A DNA stretch of 22,960 nt, taken from contig JAIMAW010000001.1 in NCBI GenBank assembly GCA_023511755.1, positions 1 to 22,960 of the forward strand, in the 5' to 3' direction. The notes beneath the pieces are model-generated. The model saw nothing but the letters and a program-made list of their open reading frames with translations. It was not told the DNA's origin and made no database searches. This stretch comes from Candidatus Pacearchaeota archaeon (GTDB taxonomy: Archaea > Nanobdellota > Nanobdellia > Pacearchaeales > UBA284). Both the position numbers and the translations under genes were made by a program. The stretch's first letter is position 1; each line of letters begins with the position of its first letter. Shown piece by piece: positions 7,031 through 15,291 of this stretch.

Positions 7031-7081
7031 GTTTTGGTTTTTCATAGAAACAGTTTCTTTGCTTGAATTATCTATCATCGG

Positions 7082-8260
7082 TCATTCCAGTATCTCTATC
7101 TCGATCTCGTCCTCGGCTTCGTTGTCATCCTCATCGTATACTATGACCTTTATATCGTGCTCGCCCGGCTCATAGTCGGCTGCCTCGAACGCCCATTGCC
7201 AGGGCTCTTTCTCGAGGATTTCCTCTAGCTCATCGTCTATATAAAATTCCACTTTTACAATATCCTTGGCGCTTTCTATGTCGAGCTCAACAGTTACCAC
7301 CTCATCTTGCTCAATCTCCTCACCATCGTCCGGTTCTGTTATCTTGACTGTCAGATTGACTTCCTCGCACAAGCATGTTTTTGGATTACATTTCTCGTCC
7401 TCGTCGCAACCTTCTGGTTCTGCGTTGGGGTCGCACTCTTCTTTGCCCGTGACATTGCCGTCTCCGCATATATCTATGTAATAACATTTACAGCTTATGC
7501 ACATCGGGTTAGCCCCTGCCGTGCAGTCGCTCGTTTTCTCGCATTCTTCGCCCACATTTTTCTCTATCTTGTCGTTACCACAACAGCAATACTCCGGGCA
7601 TTTTGCATTGTCGCCCTTGCAATTGTTTGCGACAATCGCATCTATCTGCGCCTGTGTCGGCTTGGAGTCATTGCCCCAGGTCCTGCCCATAATATTGGGA
7701 GCATATGTTCCTGTTGAGGCGTTGTACTCATCTTCAAGGCCCAGCATATGCCCTGCCTCGTGAGCGGCGTCGTGTATGTCGCCCGCGACTCCTGGGAGAG
7801 GGGAGTTCATTGAGGTGCCCCAGTATCCTGCGAGACTCGAGCCGCTCTTCGAGGTGCCCCACATAATGCCCCTGTAAGTGTTTCCCGCGATTGTCACATG
7901 AGTAGCGTTCGAAACATGAATGCAATGGCGGCCTGTAGAGGTGCTCGAGTAGTTTGACTGGCAACTCGCGGTTCCGATATTTCTCCAGTCCACTTTGACC
8001 TTGACATCGCACTTGCATGCTCCAAAAGTGTAGCCATTCCATATGCTTTCGATATCCTGGACCCATTTCTGTATTGTAGCATTGTCTGTCCCGGAGAAAT
8101 CTATGTGCAAGGTTATGGTTATTGTGCATTCTTGCCTCTTGCACGTGGTCTCGGCAGATGCCAGACTCGCAAAACTCAATAAGATTATTATGAATATAGC
8201 CACAAATGCAAACAGCTTGCATACATTGCTCTTATTATGCTGTAAACTTTCCATTTTCAA
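7082..8260 (-). CDS. Secreted metzincin-like zinc metalloprotease with C-terminal Ig-like domain
   Basis: The 392-residue precursor has a signal peptide (about 15-37, cleavage plausible after ASA). The catalytic motif is HEAGHMLGLEDEY (H167, E168, H171, D177), of the HExxHxxGxxD type known from snapalysin-like metzincins, with Asp as probable third zinc ligand. A Met-turn candidate follows at NIM (M191). Cys-rich segments (about 214-298) include a CGDGNVTGKEECD block. Residues 303-391 form a very acidic Ig-like beta domain containing VEFYIDDELEE and EPGEHDIKV. Its start overlaps the end of the HEAT-repeat gene by 26 nt, so they are translationally linked. The substrate is unknown. An alternative start is Met3. 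Confidence 0.85.
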   Translation of the reverse strand: MKMESLQHNKSNVCKLFAFVAIFIIILLSFASLASAETTCKRQECTITITLHIDFSGTDNATIQKWVQDIESIWNGYTFGACKCDVKVKVDWRNIGTASCQSNYSSTSTGRHCIHVSNATHVTIAGNTYRGIMWGTSKSGSSLAGYWGTSMNSPLPGVAGDIHDAAHEAGHMLGLEDEYNASTGTYAPNIMGRTWGNDSKPTQAQIDAIVANNCKGDNAKCPEYCCCGNDKIEKNVGEECEKTSDCTAGANPMCISCKCYYIDICGDGNVTGKEECDPNAEPEGCDEDEKCNPKTCLCEEVNLTVKITEPDDGEEIEQDEVVTVELDIESAKDIVKVEFYIDDELEEILEKEPWQWAFEAADYEPGEHDIKVIVYDEDDNEAEDEIEIEILE

Positions 8261-8900
8261 ACCTCAACTTATCTTTGTTTGTGTCCCACCACGACTGCCA
8301 TTGCGTCTTGTCTATTCCATATGTTTGTGTGGTGTAAAATGCCAAAGATTCAGCGCAATAGGAGTTTATCGGCATTGGTGGCTCTGTTGGTTTTAATATC
8401 GCGCTGTTCTCAAGCTGGGCTATTAGCACTGGAATGCCTTCCTTGGAACCATGGCTCATGACGAGTGTCGCGGCCGTGACCCGGACATTGACGTCGGTGT
8501 CCTCGAGTGCTTTTATAAGATAGGGCAACACATTTCTGGAACTGTTAAGTCGGTGTCCTAGGTCGCTGAGGCCCATGATAGCTGCCCACCTCTGGTCAGC
8601 CGTGGAATTCTCATCTTCGAGTATCTTTGCTAATGCAGGAATTGCTGGCTCGCCGATTGCCGCAAGCTCTTCGAGTTTGAGGCTATGGATATCCACACCA
8701 TCAAAATTACTGATAACTGCCAGGGCGTTATTATAAACTGTCTCGTTGAAAGTGGGCTTTCCTTTCAGGAAGCTTAACAATCCTGAAAGGCCGAAAAAAT
8801 GGTATTTGAATATTACTATATAAAGTCCAATCAGGATAACTATTCCGAGAAGGATAAAAAAAAGCGTTTTGTAGATATTCCTATCGCCGTATCTGTACAT
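8235..8900 (-). CDS. Membrane-anchored HEAT-repeat protein
   Basis: The 221-residue protein has one N-terminal transmembrane helix (about 11-33). A soluble part follows with HEAT-like repeats: LAAIGEPAIPALAKILED (about 83-100), RWAAIMGLSDLG (106-117), VLPYLIKALEDTDVNVRVTAATLV (about 123-146) and GIPVLIAQLEN. Such solenoids bind partner proteins. The tail holds WQSWWDTNKDKLRFE, a motif commonly found after HEAT repeats in membrane-linked proteins. The gene overlaps the downstream metalloprotease gene by 26 nt, implying a joint role at the cell surface. The topology places the repeats outside the cell if the helix acts as a signal anchor; this is inference. Confidence 0.75.
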   Translation of the reverse strand: MYRYGDRNIYKTLFFILLGIVILIGLYIVIFKYHFFGLSGLLSFLKGKPTFNETVYNNALAVISNFDGVDIHSLKLEELAAIGEPAIPALAKILEDENSTADQRWAAIMGLSDLGHRLNSSRNVLPYLIKALEDTDVNVRVTAATLVMSHGSKEGIPVLIAQLENSAILKPTEPPMPINSYCAESLAFYTTQTYGIDKTQWQSWWDTNKDKLRFENGKFTA

Positions 8901-8995
8901 TTTATGTTTTTCTTCCTCTTTTAATCTTTATTATTTAGTTACTCTTTTTAGTTAAGTAGTCTTAGTCTATGAGGGGACACGGGCTTTTTAAATTT

Positions 8996-9592
8996 TTATC
9001 TTTTCTTTTTCAACTTTAATTTCCTAGCAATTCTGTCCACTTGCTCCTGCATTTCCTTTAATGAACCATCGTTGTTTATCCTGAAATCTGCCATTTTCCT
9101 TGTCTTGTGAAAGTCGAACCTGGCGTTCTCCAACGCTTCTTCATGAAGAAATTGTTCATAAGTCTTGGCGAACCCGGACTTGCGCTGTCTTTTTTTCTGC
9201 CGCATGTAACGGATAAAAGGGTCAGCGTCTACGAAAATCAACTTTACCCTCAGCTTTTCTTTTGCCTTTTTCGTTTCTATCACTGTCCGCAAGCCAACAA
9301 TCACAACATTAAGCATTCTTATGTGGTCTTTTTTAAGAATTGTCTCGATGACTTTGTTGATAAGATAATCATCTCCATATTTTTCTCTAAGCAAGGCTTG
9401 AAGGCGCCTGAGATAGTCCCTACTTGGCTTGTGCCCTCGTTTTATCGCCTCTGCTCTTAGATAATCACTCAAGGTTATTTTCTTGAAACCGTAGGCCTTC
9501 GAAAGATAGTCGGCGACGGCGTCCTTGCCAGATGCAATTGTGCCAGCTATTCCTAGAACGCGCGGTTTGAATGTCAATTTCTTCTTTTCCAT
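8996..9592 (-). CDS. P-loop nucleotide kinase-like protein (dephospho-CoA / dNMP kinase-like)
   Basis: This 198-residue P-loop NTPase has Walker A GTIASGKDAV (G17-D24). Asp replaces the usual Ser/Thr after GK, as in GKDT-type dNMP kinases and some archaeal kinases. The SDYLRAEAIKRG segment (42-53) follows as an NMP-binding-like region, then a Walker-B-like MLNVVIVGLR (about 93-102), a LIFVDADPFIRYMRQKKR lid-like region and a C-terminal basic helix. It probably phosphorylates a small nucleotide-like substrate, but which one cannot be decided; annotation as dephospho-CoA kinase would be tentative. It lies 41 nt after ndk in the same direction, consistent with co-transcription in nucleotide metabolism. 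A purine-rich AGAGGGA precedes the ATG. Confidence 0.7.
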   Translation of the reverse strand: MEKKKLTFKPRVLGIAGTIASGKDAVADYLSKAYGFKKITLSDYLRAEAIKRGHKPSRDYLRRLQALLREKYGDDYLINKVIETILKKDHIRMLNVVIVGLRTVIETKKAKEKLRVKLIFVDADPFIRYMRQKKRQRKSGFAKTYEQFLHEEALENARFDFHKTRKMADFRINNDGSLKEMQEQVDRIARKLKLKKKR

Positions 9593-9633
9593 TTTTTCTT
9601 CCCTCTTCCATCTTTTGTTTTTTCTCCCTTTTT

Positions 9634-10125
9634 CTATAGAACATGCTCCTCATGGCTTAGTCTATAGCTGTGAATCTCGCTAGGTTTGAACCACAACTCA
9701 ATTTCTTTCTTCGCTTCCTCGGGCGAGCCCGAAGCATGAATCAAGTTTGGGACCGTCTTGTCTTTGCAGTCTGCATAAACAAGGCTTAGATGTGCAAAAT
9801 CACCGCGGATTGTCCCGGGCAAGGCGCTCTTGGGCTCTGTGCTGCCGACAAGTTTTCTCACAATTTCGACGGCCTCGACTCCTTCAAGCACGAGTGCAAG
9901 GACGGGCCCAGTTTTTGTCAGGAAGGCCATCATTCTTTCTTTTACCTCATTGCCACGCCTCTCGCCGAGGTCAAGATAGTGTCTATCAGCAAGTTCCTTG
10001 TCGGCCCAGACCATCTTTGCCCCAACAATCTTTAGGCCGACGTCCTCAAAACGCTGAATGATCCTTCCGATCAAGGCTCTCTGAACAGCATCTGGCTTCA
10101 ACAAGACAAGAGTCTTCTGTATCAT
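9634..10125 (-). CDS. ndk: Nucleoside diphosphate kinase
   Basis: The enzyme transfers the gamma phosphate between nucleoside tri- and diphosphates through a phosphohistidine. The 163-residue protein shows the TLVLLKPDAVQR opening (K10), GxxRGDFAHL (about 104-112) and the active site NLIHASGSPEEA with the catalytic H130. The usual HxSD is HASG here, a change next to the nucleophile that is tolerated in some homologues. The ATG at 10125 is 26 nt from a TATA box, indicating a leaderless transcript. The downstream kinase gene likely shares the operon. Length is typical of archaeal homologues with a short extra tail. Confidence 0.95.
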   Translation of the reverse strand: MIQKTLVLLKPDAVQRALIGRIIQRFEDVGLKIVGAKMVWADKELADRHYLDLGERRGNEVKERMMAFLTKTGPVLALVLEGVEAVEIVRKLVGSTEPKSALPGTIRGDFAHLSLVYADCKDKTVPNLIHASGSPEEAKKEIELWFKPSEIHSYRLSHEEHVL

Positions 10126-10147
10126 AAAATCATTGAGGAATAATCAA

Positions 10148-10155
10148 TTTAAAAG
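10148..10155 (-). promoter_or_regulatory. TATA box for ndk
   Basis: CTTTTAAA on the minus strand is centred about 26 nt before the ndk ATG at 10125, as expected for leaderless archaeal transcription. Confidence 0.5.
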
Positions 10156-10176
10156 TTTTTTGAAAGTTTAAATTTA

Positions 10177-10482
10177 TCAAGCAACTTTCTTACGATTTTT
10201 GCAAAGAGTGTACAGCTCTCCTAGTCGTTGGTTTACCTCTGTAGGCAAGATGCGATGTGGATAAAAATTCTTTTCTCCGATGCCGATATCGAGATGGGTC
10301 GGCTTGATCTCAAAGAGTTTGTTGTAAAGAGCCACTGCGCCATTTCCGCCCTTATCTCTATTTTTATGTGGTTTGCTCACCATGCGCCCGACATAAATCC
10401 AACCCGTCAGATCTTCTCTGAACAAGTGGCCATTTATTAATATGGCCCGGTTTAGCCTTTCCTCTAGTATCTCTACTTTCAA
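10177..10482 (-). CDS. Hypothetical protein, 5' end displaced by a tandem duplication
   Basis: I do not recognise this family. The 101-residue frame opens at TTG (10482) as KVEILEERLNRAILINGHLF and includes GWIYVGRMVSKPHKNR, GGNGAVALYNKLFEIKP and a basic end. A more natural start is the ATG at 10541, reading MLTDILALPDSLKVEILEE. It is preceded by a TATA-like TATAAATA (10578-10585) at about -40. In the present sequence that frame hits TGA directly at the TTG, because a 26-bp unit is repeated twice (10458-10509). With a single copy, the ATG frame would run straight into this one and give a protein of about 112 residues. The AGAGGAAAA just before the TTG could allow re-initiation, so the gene is either broken or switched. 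Confidence 0.55.
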   Translation of the reverse strand: MKVEILEERLNRAILINGHLFREDLTGWIYVGRMVSKPHKNRDKGGNGAVALYNKLFEIKPTHLDIGIGEKNFYPHRILPTEVNQRLGELYTLCKNRKKVA

Positions 10483-10509
10483 TTTTCCTCTAGTATCTCT
10501 ACTTTCAAT
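10458..10509. repeat. Perfect 26-bp tandem duplication
   Basis: The 26-bp unit TTTCCTCTAG...CTTTCAAT occurs at 10458-10483 and again at 10484-10509 with no mismatch. As 26 is not a multiple of three, the second copy shifts the reading frame of the gene that crosses it on the minus strand. Confidence 0.9.
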
Positions 10510-10666
10510 GAATCTGGGAGAGCAAGTATATCTGTCAACATTCCCAACCTAGCCTTATTTTGTTTAGGGACCAAAACTATAAATATTTTGTTCTACATTC
10601 TACAGTGAAAATTTGACAGACTTGGGAAGATATTAAGATAGGAGGATTCTCTCGTGTTCCACAAAA

Positions 10667-11473
10667 CTATAGGATCCTCAACCTGCCTGGCCTCGGCTCA
10701 TAGATTGTACCTTCTTCGAGCAGAGCAGTTATTATCATATTAATCTCTTCAACCTTGTGTGAATTGAAACCCAAGATTATCTTGTCTATGTCTATCCCCT
10801 CTTCTGCTTCGCTGGCCTTTATCATGTCGACAATCCTCTCACGCAGGCTCATTTCGGTTTGTTTAACTTCTTCAGCATCTGTGCCCTCTGCTGCCTCTCT
10901 CTCTTCGCCTATTCTTATTGATTCGACTAGTTCGGGCTGCTCCTCGGGTAGTCCTGTTTCTGAGTTTGTCGATGGCACCATAGTTTGCTCTTCCTTGGCG
11001 GCCCATTCCTCTGGTTCGACATTAACATTTGCACTCCTGTAAAGGTCTCCGTATTCTTTCTCGAGCTCGAGTTTCCTTGCGATGAGCCATCTTGCATCTA
11101 CTACCTTCACTATCTCCGGCAAAATGTAAATATCATTATTGAAATAGCGGGGCACGCCGATAACTAGCACAGTATCTCCGGGGTTAAACCTATTCAAGAT
11201 GGCAGCATTGTCAGAGAATGCCCTGACATGTATGTTGCCTGTACCGTCGTCGAGCGTCAGTGTGGAATACCTTTTCTCGTCTGACTGGAATTTATCAACT
11301 ATGTTCGCAATTAGATTGACCCGATTTATTTCCTTGCCGGCAAGGGACATAAAACGAAGCCTCTGCTTCGTCGCGTCTTCCTCGTCCTGTTCGAGATGTA
11401 GCTCTGCCTTTGAGATTAAACCGGCTGAAAGTTTGTATGCCGTATGTCTTTTTATTTCCCCGTCATTGTTCAT
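10667..11473 (-). CDS. RPA-like OB-fold single-stranded DNA-binding protein
   Basis: The 268-residue protein resembles archaeal RPA32-type subunits. An OB-fold covers about 50-128, with VNLIANIVDKF, the YSTLTLDDGTGNIHVRAF core and GDTVLVIGVPRYFNNDIYILPEIVKVV. A disordered acidic linker follows (about 140-205). The C-terminal winged-helix-like region (about 207-268) has SLRERIVDMIKASE, GIDIDKIILGF and LLEEGTIYEPRPGRLRIL. It begins 66 nt after the stop of mcm in the same direction, so the two replication genes are probably co-transcribed. It would bind and protect single-stranded DNA during replication and repair. The exact subunit class is uncertain. Confidence 0.8.
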   Translation of the reverse strand: MNNDGEIKRHTAYKLSAGLISKAELHLEQDEEDATKQRLRFMSLAGKEINRVNLIANIVDKFQSDEKRYSTLTLDDGTGNIHVRAFSDNAAILNRFNPGDTVLVIGVPRYFNNDIYILPEIVKVVDARWLIARKLELEKEYGDLYRSANVNVEPEEWAAKEEQTMVPSTNSETGLPEEQPELVESIRIGEEREAAEGTDAEEVKQTEMSLRERIVDMIKASEAEEGIDIDKIILGFNSHKVEEINMIITALLEEGTIYEPRPGRLRIL

Positions 11474-11539
11474 TTTCCACCACTTTTTCTTTCTTCCGTT
11501 TTAATCATTTTATTTTGATTGTTTTGGTTTTATTAGTTT

Positions 11540-13540
11540 TTAAATCCTCTGCACGAATCCTTTCTTGGGTTCGAAAATGTCCCCGCTTCGCTTCAGCTTG
11601 TCGATAATCTCGTCGAGCTCTGCTTCAGAGACTTTTTCGGCAAGTTCTAACCTGAGGTCGTTTATCGGAATTAATTTGCCTATTCTCGACTCAAGGCGTA
11701 CCAGCGCATCTCGGACTAGGACGATCTTACCACGCTCACTCGCCGGGACCCCTGTAACAATTCTGTCGATGTCGATGGCCCCTGTCTCCCTGTCCATACC
11801 TACTTGCAATAAACAAAAGTGCATTAGCTGTATAGCTCTTTTCGCGTCTTCTTTCGTTATTTTCTTGCTCAATCTTGCCCTCGCACTTGCTTCGCTGAGC
11901 CTGATGAGTGCCTCGAGCTGTCGCGCCGAGATGGGGATTGGCCTGATAACATCCTCTCCGAACGTTGGCTCATTCCTCAAATGAACATAGAAATTCTTTA
12001 TCTCCTCAACTGCCGCTTCTGTAAGCTGGGGGAATATCTTCTGTTTGGCATAGGCAATATATTTCCTGAAAAATTCTGGGTCTATGGGGGCTTTTCCGCC
12101 AGCTTTTCTGTGTTCGAGCAGAACATGAGTTGCTATGGCCTCATCCTTGTTCCTTTCTGGGATGTCTTTCATTGTAAATATCAGGTCAAAACGGTTCAGA
12201 AGCGTAGGGGTCATCTCAATTTGGCTTGCAACAGGCTCGTAAGGATTGAAACGCCCGAATTTTGGATTAGCTGCGCCCAGCACAGCTGTTTCTGCCCTCA
12301 GGGTGGCCTGGACATTTGCCTTGCTTATGGTAACGGTTTGCTGCTCCATTGCCTCGTGCATTGCGCTCCTGTCCTGTTCGGACATCTTCTCCATTTCGTC
12401 CAGGCAGGCAATTCCTTTGTTGGCAAGCACCATTGCACCTGCTTCTAGGGCCCAACCTCTCAGGAACTCGTCTTTTACTACGGTCGCTGTGATGCCTGCC
12501 TGCGTCGCAGCTTTGCCTACCACGTACCTTCCCTTCGGGGCGATGGTTGAAACAAATTTTAACATAACGCTCTTTGCCACGCCAGGGTCACCTACGAGTA
12601 ATATATGGATGTCACCACGTGATTGGGTTTTATCGCTTCTGCTTTTTTTCACGCCACCAAGGAGTTGTAGGGCTATCGCCAACTTTATTTCTTCGTGGCC
12701 AAAAATACTAGGGGCGATGCTTGCCGCGAGCTTTTTGTAAATGTCTGGATCGCTTGCAAGCTCCCTTATTTGCCTTTCCTCTTCCTCACTAATCTCGAGT
12801 TCCTCGAAGGTCTCTTCTAAGGGCAATAGATTATTTGCCTCTATAGCAAGATCAAATCGCGTGCTTATGCCTCCTGTACGCAGCGGGATAGGCACTTCTT
12901 TGAGTACGCCTATGACCCTAACTCTCGAACCAGGAGTCGTCCTTTCCTCCATCTTGGGTTCTACAAGGTCCTCTTTTAAGAAAATACTAATACGTCTTGG
13001 TTGCTCGCCGCCCTTTAGCGATTCTGGGCTCTCCTCAATGACAATCCGCTGTGCATCGACCATTTCCTTATTCACGAGTTTGAAACCCATGCGCCTACCA
13101 CAGGAGCACCGCGAAGGCTCCCTGAATCCTTTGTCTATTTGCAACACGCTTATGATAGTCCCGCAGCTTGGGCACTCGAATTTTGCGTTTACAATTTGTG
13201 GCCTCACATCGCTTGCCTGACGAACAATTCCATCAATTACAATTAGCTGACCAAGGTGCTTTGCCCTGATTTCCCTAATTTGTAGCCCCTGTGATTTTGG
13301 TAAGTCTGTCAACCTAACTCGCGCCTTTGTAATCAGGCCAAGTTCATCAAGGGCAATCTCTAAAATAGACAGTATCTCTTCCGGCTTCTGTAATAGTTGG
13401 TCAGCCAGAGTATGGGAGAAGCTTGCTAGATCCTGGAATGAAATCTGTACTGCTCTCTTGCCTTTCTTTGCATACGGGCCTATCTTTTGTTTGTAGTACT
13501 CAAAGAATTCCTTTGCTTCAATAATCAGGTCCTCAGTCAT
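11540..13540 (-). CDS. mcm: Replicative helicase MCM
   Basis: This is the archaeal minichromosome maintenance helicase, a hexameric ATPase that unwinds DNA at forks. The 666-residue protein has an N-terminal OB/zinc region with Cys at 123, 126, 145 and 147, and the AAA+ core from about 265. Walker A is GDPGVAKS (317-324), Walker B IACLDEME (D381, E382), sensor 1 lies at GAANP (N425) and the arginine finger at LLNRFDLIF (R450). A C-terminal winged helix (about 600-666) ends in GDIFEPKKGFVQRI. The purine-rich AAGGGGGGAAG before the ATG at 13540 fixes the start. No intein or insertion is visible. It is followed by the RPA-like gene. Confidence 0.97.
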   Translation of the reverse strand: MTEDLIIEAKEFFEYYKQKIGPYAKKGKRAVQISFQDLASFSHTLADQLLQKPEEILSILEIALDELGLITKARVRLTDLPKSQGLQIREIRAKHLGQLIVIDGIVRQASDVRPQIVNAKFECPSCGTIISVLQIDKGFREPSRCSCGRRMGFKLVNKEMVDAQRIVIEESPESLKGGEQPRRISIFLKEDLVEPKMEERTTPGSRVRVIGVLKEVPIPLRTGGISTRFDLAIEANNLLPLEETFEELEISEEEERQIRELASDPDIYKKLAASIAPSIFGHEEIKLAIALQLLGGVKKSRSDKTQSRGDIHILLVGDPGVAKSVMLKFVSTIAPKGRYVVGKAATQAGITATVVKDEFLRGWALEAGAMVLANKGIACLDEMEKMSEQDRSAMHEAMEQQTVTISKANVQATLRAETAVLGAANPKFGRFNPYEPVASQIEMTPTLLNRFDLIFTMKDIPERNKDEAIATHVLLEHRKAGGKAPIDPEFFRKYIAYAKQKIFPQLTEAAVEEIKNFYVHLRNEPTFGEDVIRPIPISARQLEALIRLSEASARARLSKKITKEDAKRAIQLMHFCLLQVGMDRETGAIDIDRIVTGVPASERGKIVLVRDALVRLESRIGKLIPINDLRLELAEKVSEAELDEIIDKLKRSGDIFEPKKGFVQRI

Positions 13541-13736
13541 CTTCCCCCCTTTTCCTTCGATTCTCCTTGCACCTCCTTTAGTGCTGTTTTATTATACAAA
13601 CTTATCTTTTTGTTTTTATAGTTTATTGTTTTGAAATATAAAGTATTGTAACTGAATATAAGTAGAGGACACAAAGAAAAGAACAAGCGGAAGAATGCTA
13701 GGGCTATCCTGCGTTTCCTGTTCTGTCTTTTGCCCC

Positions 13737-14279
13737 TTATTTCTTCATCACTTCTCTAGTATTCTTCATCAACTTTTTCATTGCCTCGTCGAGCTGCTTT
13801 CTGTTCTTGGTGCCGGTACAAACAAGTTTGCCGTTGCTGAACAAGAGGAAGGTGGCGTTCGGTTCCTCAAGTTTGTACACTAAGCCTGGAAACTGTTCTG
13901 GTTCATATTCTGTATTTTCGAGCTTCAGTGCGAGTTCATTGAGATTCATCACGATATTTATCGAACCACTAGCCACAATGTTTTGTACGTTAATTTTTGG
14001 CTTCTCCTTGACTTTTACACCTATCTTCCTGAGCTGTTTTATTACCTGTTTTATTACCTCCTCTACTTGCTTTATGCTTTTTGTGCCAGTGCATACGAGA
14101 TTGCCGGAGCCGAATACCAGAACCGCCGATTTAGGTTTCTTGATCCTAAGAACGAGACCGGGAAATTGCTCTGGATTGTACTCTGTGTTTGTCTGGCTCC
14201 TAACTAGCTTGACGAGAGGAACGTTCGTGTTGAGAGAAGTTGTTGCAACAATGTTCTGGATCTTTAGGTTGGATTTCAT
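13737..14279 (-). CDS. tbp: TATA-box-binding protein
   Basis: TBP binds the TATA element and recruits TFB and RNA polymerase. The 180-residue protein consists of the two saddle repeats (about 4-90 and 95-176). Each has an IQNIVA or VQNIVA strand, EYNPEQFPGLV or EYEPEQFPGLV, a hydrophobic strand and LVCTGTKS or LVCTGTKN. The many leaderless TATA-driven genes around it are its targets in principle. It has its own AT-rich promoter region with TTTAAA elements at about 14323-14341. It lies downstream of nothing on its strand and is upstream of mcm, 196 nt away, so it is probably transcribed alone. Identification is firm. Confidence 0.97.
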   Translation of the reverse strand: MKSNLKIQNIVATTSLNTNVPLVKLVRSQTNTEYNPEQFPGLVLRIKKPKSAVLVFGSGNLVCTGTKSIKQVEEVIKQVIKQLRKIGVKVKEKPKINVQNIVASGSINIVMNLNELALKLENTEYEPEQFPGLVYKLEEPNATFLLFSNGKLVCTGTKNRKQLDEAMKKLMKNTREVMKK

Positions 14280-14402
14280 TTTGATGGGCCTCGAACCAAA
14301 AAGGCAAGGAAAAACCCCTTTTTAAAGCTTTTTAAATACCCTAAAGGTAATCGTCGATTACTGTAGAGGGGAAGAGTAACTAAAAGGTGATAAATAAAAA
14401 AG

Positions 14403-14410
14403 TTTATAAA
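14403..14410 (+). promoter_or_regulatory. TATA box TTTATAAA for the 14432 gene
   Basis: TTTATAAA is centred about 25 nt before the ATG at 14432. It argues that this ATG, not the one at 14387 lying upstream of the box, is the true start of a leaderless message. Confidence 0.6.
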
Positions 14411-14431
14411 TTCCATGCGACTATAAGACGC

Positions 14432-14749
14432 ATGGCAGAGATCTCTGATTTGGCCGGTGATCTTGCAATGCCAAAATTCCAAGAGGCTAGGCCCGGAGCA
14501 GAAATTCTAGAGAGCATTTGTAAGAAAGTCAACCGAGATTATTGGGGCCAGCCCAGAATTCATCTGATGAAGGCACGAGAGATAGAGAAAATTCGCGAGA
14601 CAAAATGGAAGGGGCTTGCTAATCATTTTGTTGACTATGGGCTGCAGGAATGGAATGCTTTAATGGACAAGGTGGCAGTATTCATCTATGAAAGATACCC
14701 TTTGTTAGGGGATATTTATGATGTGCTGAATCCTCTGCCTCCCGGATAA
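14432..14749 (+). CDS. Hypothetical protein, first gene of a two-gene operon
   Basis: I do not recognise this 105-residue protein. It starts MAEISDLAGDLAMPKFQEA and has no membrane segment. Two amphipathic helical stretches are visible (about 23-35 and 49-60), then WKGLANHFVDYGLQEWNALM and a hydrophobic VAVFIYERYPLLGDIYDVL region before a Pro-rich end. The start is set by the TATA box at 14403; an ATG 45 nt upstream would lie inside the promoter. The stop TAA overlaps the next gene's ATG (TAATG), so the two are translationally coupled and probably act together. Confidence 0.6.
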   Translation: MAEISDLAGDLAMPKFQEARPGAEILESICKKVNRDYWGQPRIHLMKAREIEKIRETKWKGLANHFVDYGLQEWNALMDKVAVFIYERYPLLGDIYDVLNPLPPG

Positions 14750-15291
14750 TGGGGCCGAAAATGTTAAATTCATTTTTGCTGGAGAGCAATTTCTACTTGG
14801 AGGACAATCCTTTGTATAAACTAGTGAAGGATTTGCTTGAAAAGAAACAGGTGTTCTCTGCCACAAAAGTAGAGGTGGATACTCCCCATTGTTATTATGC
14901 TGTAAAATATATCCAGCTCCTCGAAGAATTCTTGAACGAAGAGAGCATTGCGTTTGTGAGTTTTCCTTATTGGATAGGGCCACAAATGAGGATGGACCAA
15001 TACAGAGAAATTCTCTATATTATAGGGTCTGAAAGTGACGCTACAAAGGAAACAGATAAACTAGTCAGCATAATCAAGGAATGCCCCGAAGGGGTTCTCT
15101 GTGCAAGGACACGGCAACGTTTGGCTGGCACTACCCTCGAAATGTTCGAGCAAAATCTCAGGGATATAAAACAAGAGAACAAAAAAATGTTGGTCATCAA
15201 TTTCGGCCCTGTTTATTTTACAAAAGAGCAATTAAAAGGCATCACTGAGCTATTCCTGCCACCCCTGTTGAAACAAAAAGAAATCTATTAA
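14749..15291 (+). CDS. Hypothetical protein, second gene of the two-gene operon
   Basis: This 180-residue soluble protein is unrecognised. It begins MGPKMLNSFLLESNFYLEDN, so Met5 is another possible start. Middle segments include YYAVKYIQLLEEFLNEESIAFVSF, a hydrophobic EILYIIGSESDATKETDKL and CPEGVLCARTRQRLAGTTL. The end reads MLVINFGPVYFTKEQLKGITELF. The alternation of helices and short strands suggests an alpha/beta fold, but I see no catalytic signature. It overlaps the preceding gene by one base. Its TAA stop at 15289-15291 overlaps the stop of the convergent rhomboid gene within a shared TTAA. Confidence 0.6.
   Translation: MGPKMLNSFLLESNFYLEDNPLYKLVKDLLEKKQVFSATKVEVDTPHCYYAVKYIQLLEEFLNEESIAFVSFPYWIGPQMRMDQYREILYIIGSESDATKETDKLVSIIKECPEGVLCARTRQRLAGTTLEMFEQNLRDIKQENKKMLVINFGPVYFTKEQLKGITELFLPPLLKQKEIY

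Noticed and set aside
10509..10666. Possible further gene between the RPA-like gene and the duplicated region
   Set aside because: No frame of useful length or composition; the stretch holds only the promoter and 5' end of the small gene.
13541..13590. Short GTG frame of 11 codons ending at the mcm ATG (a possible leader peptide)
   Set aside because: The GGAGG directly abuts the GTG, so spacing is too short for initiation, and the peptide has no informative residues.
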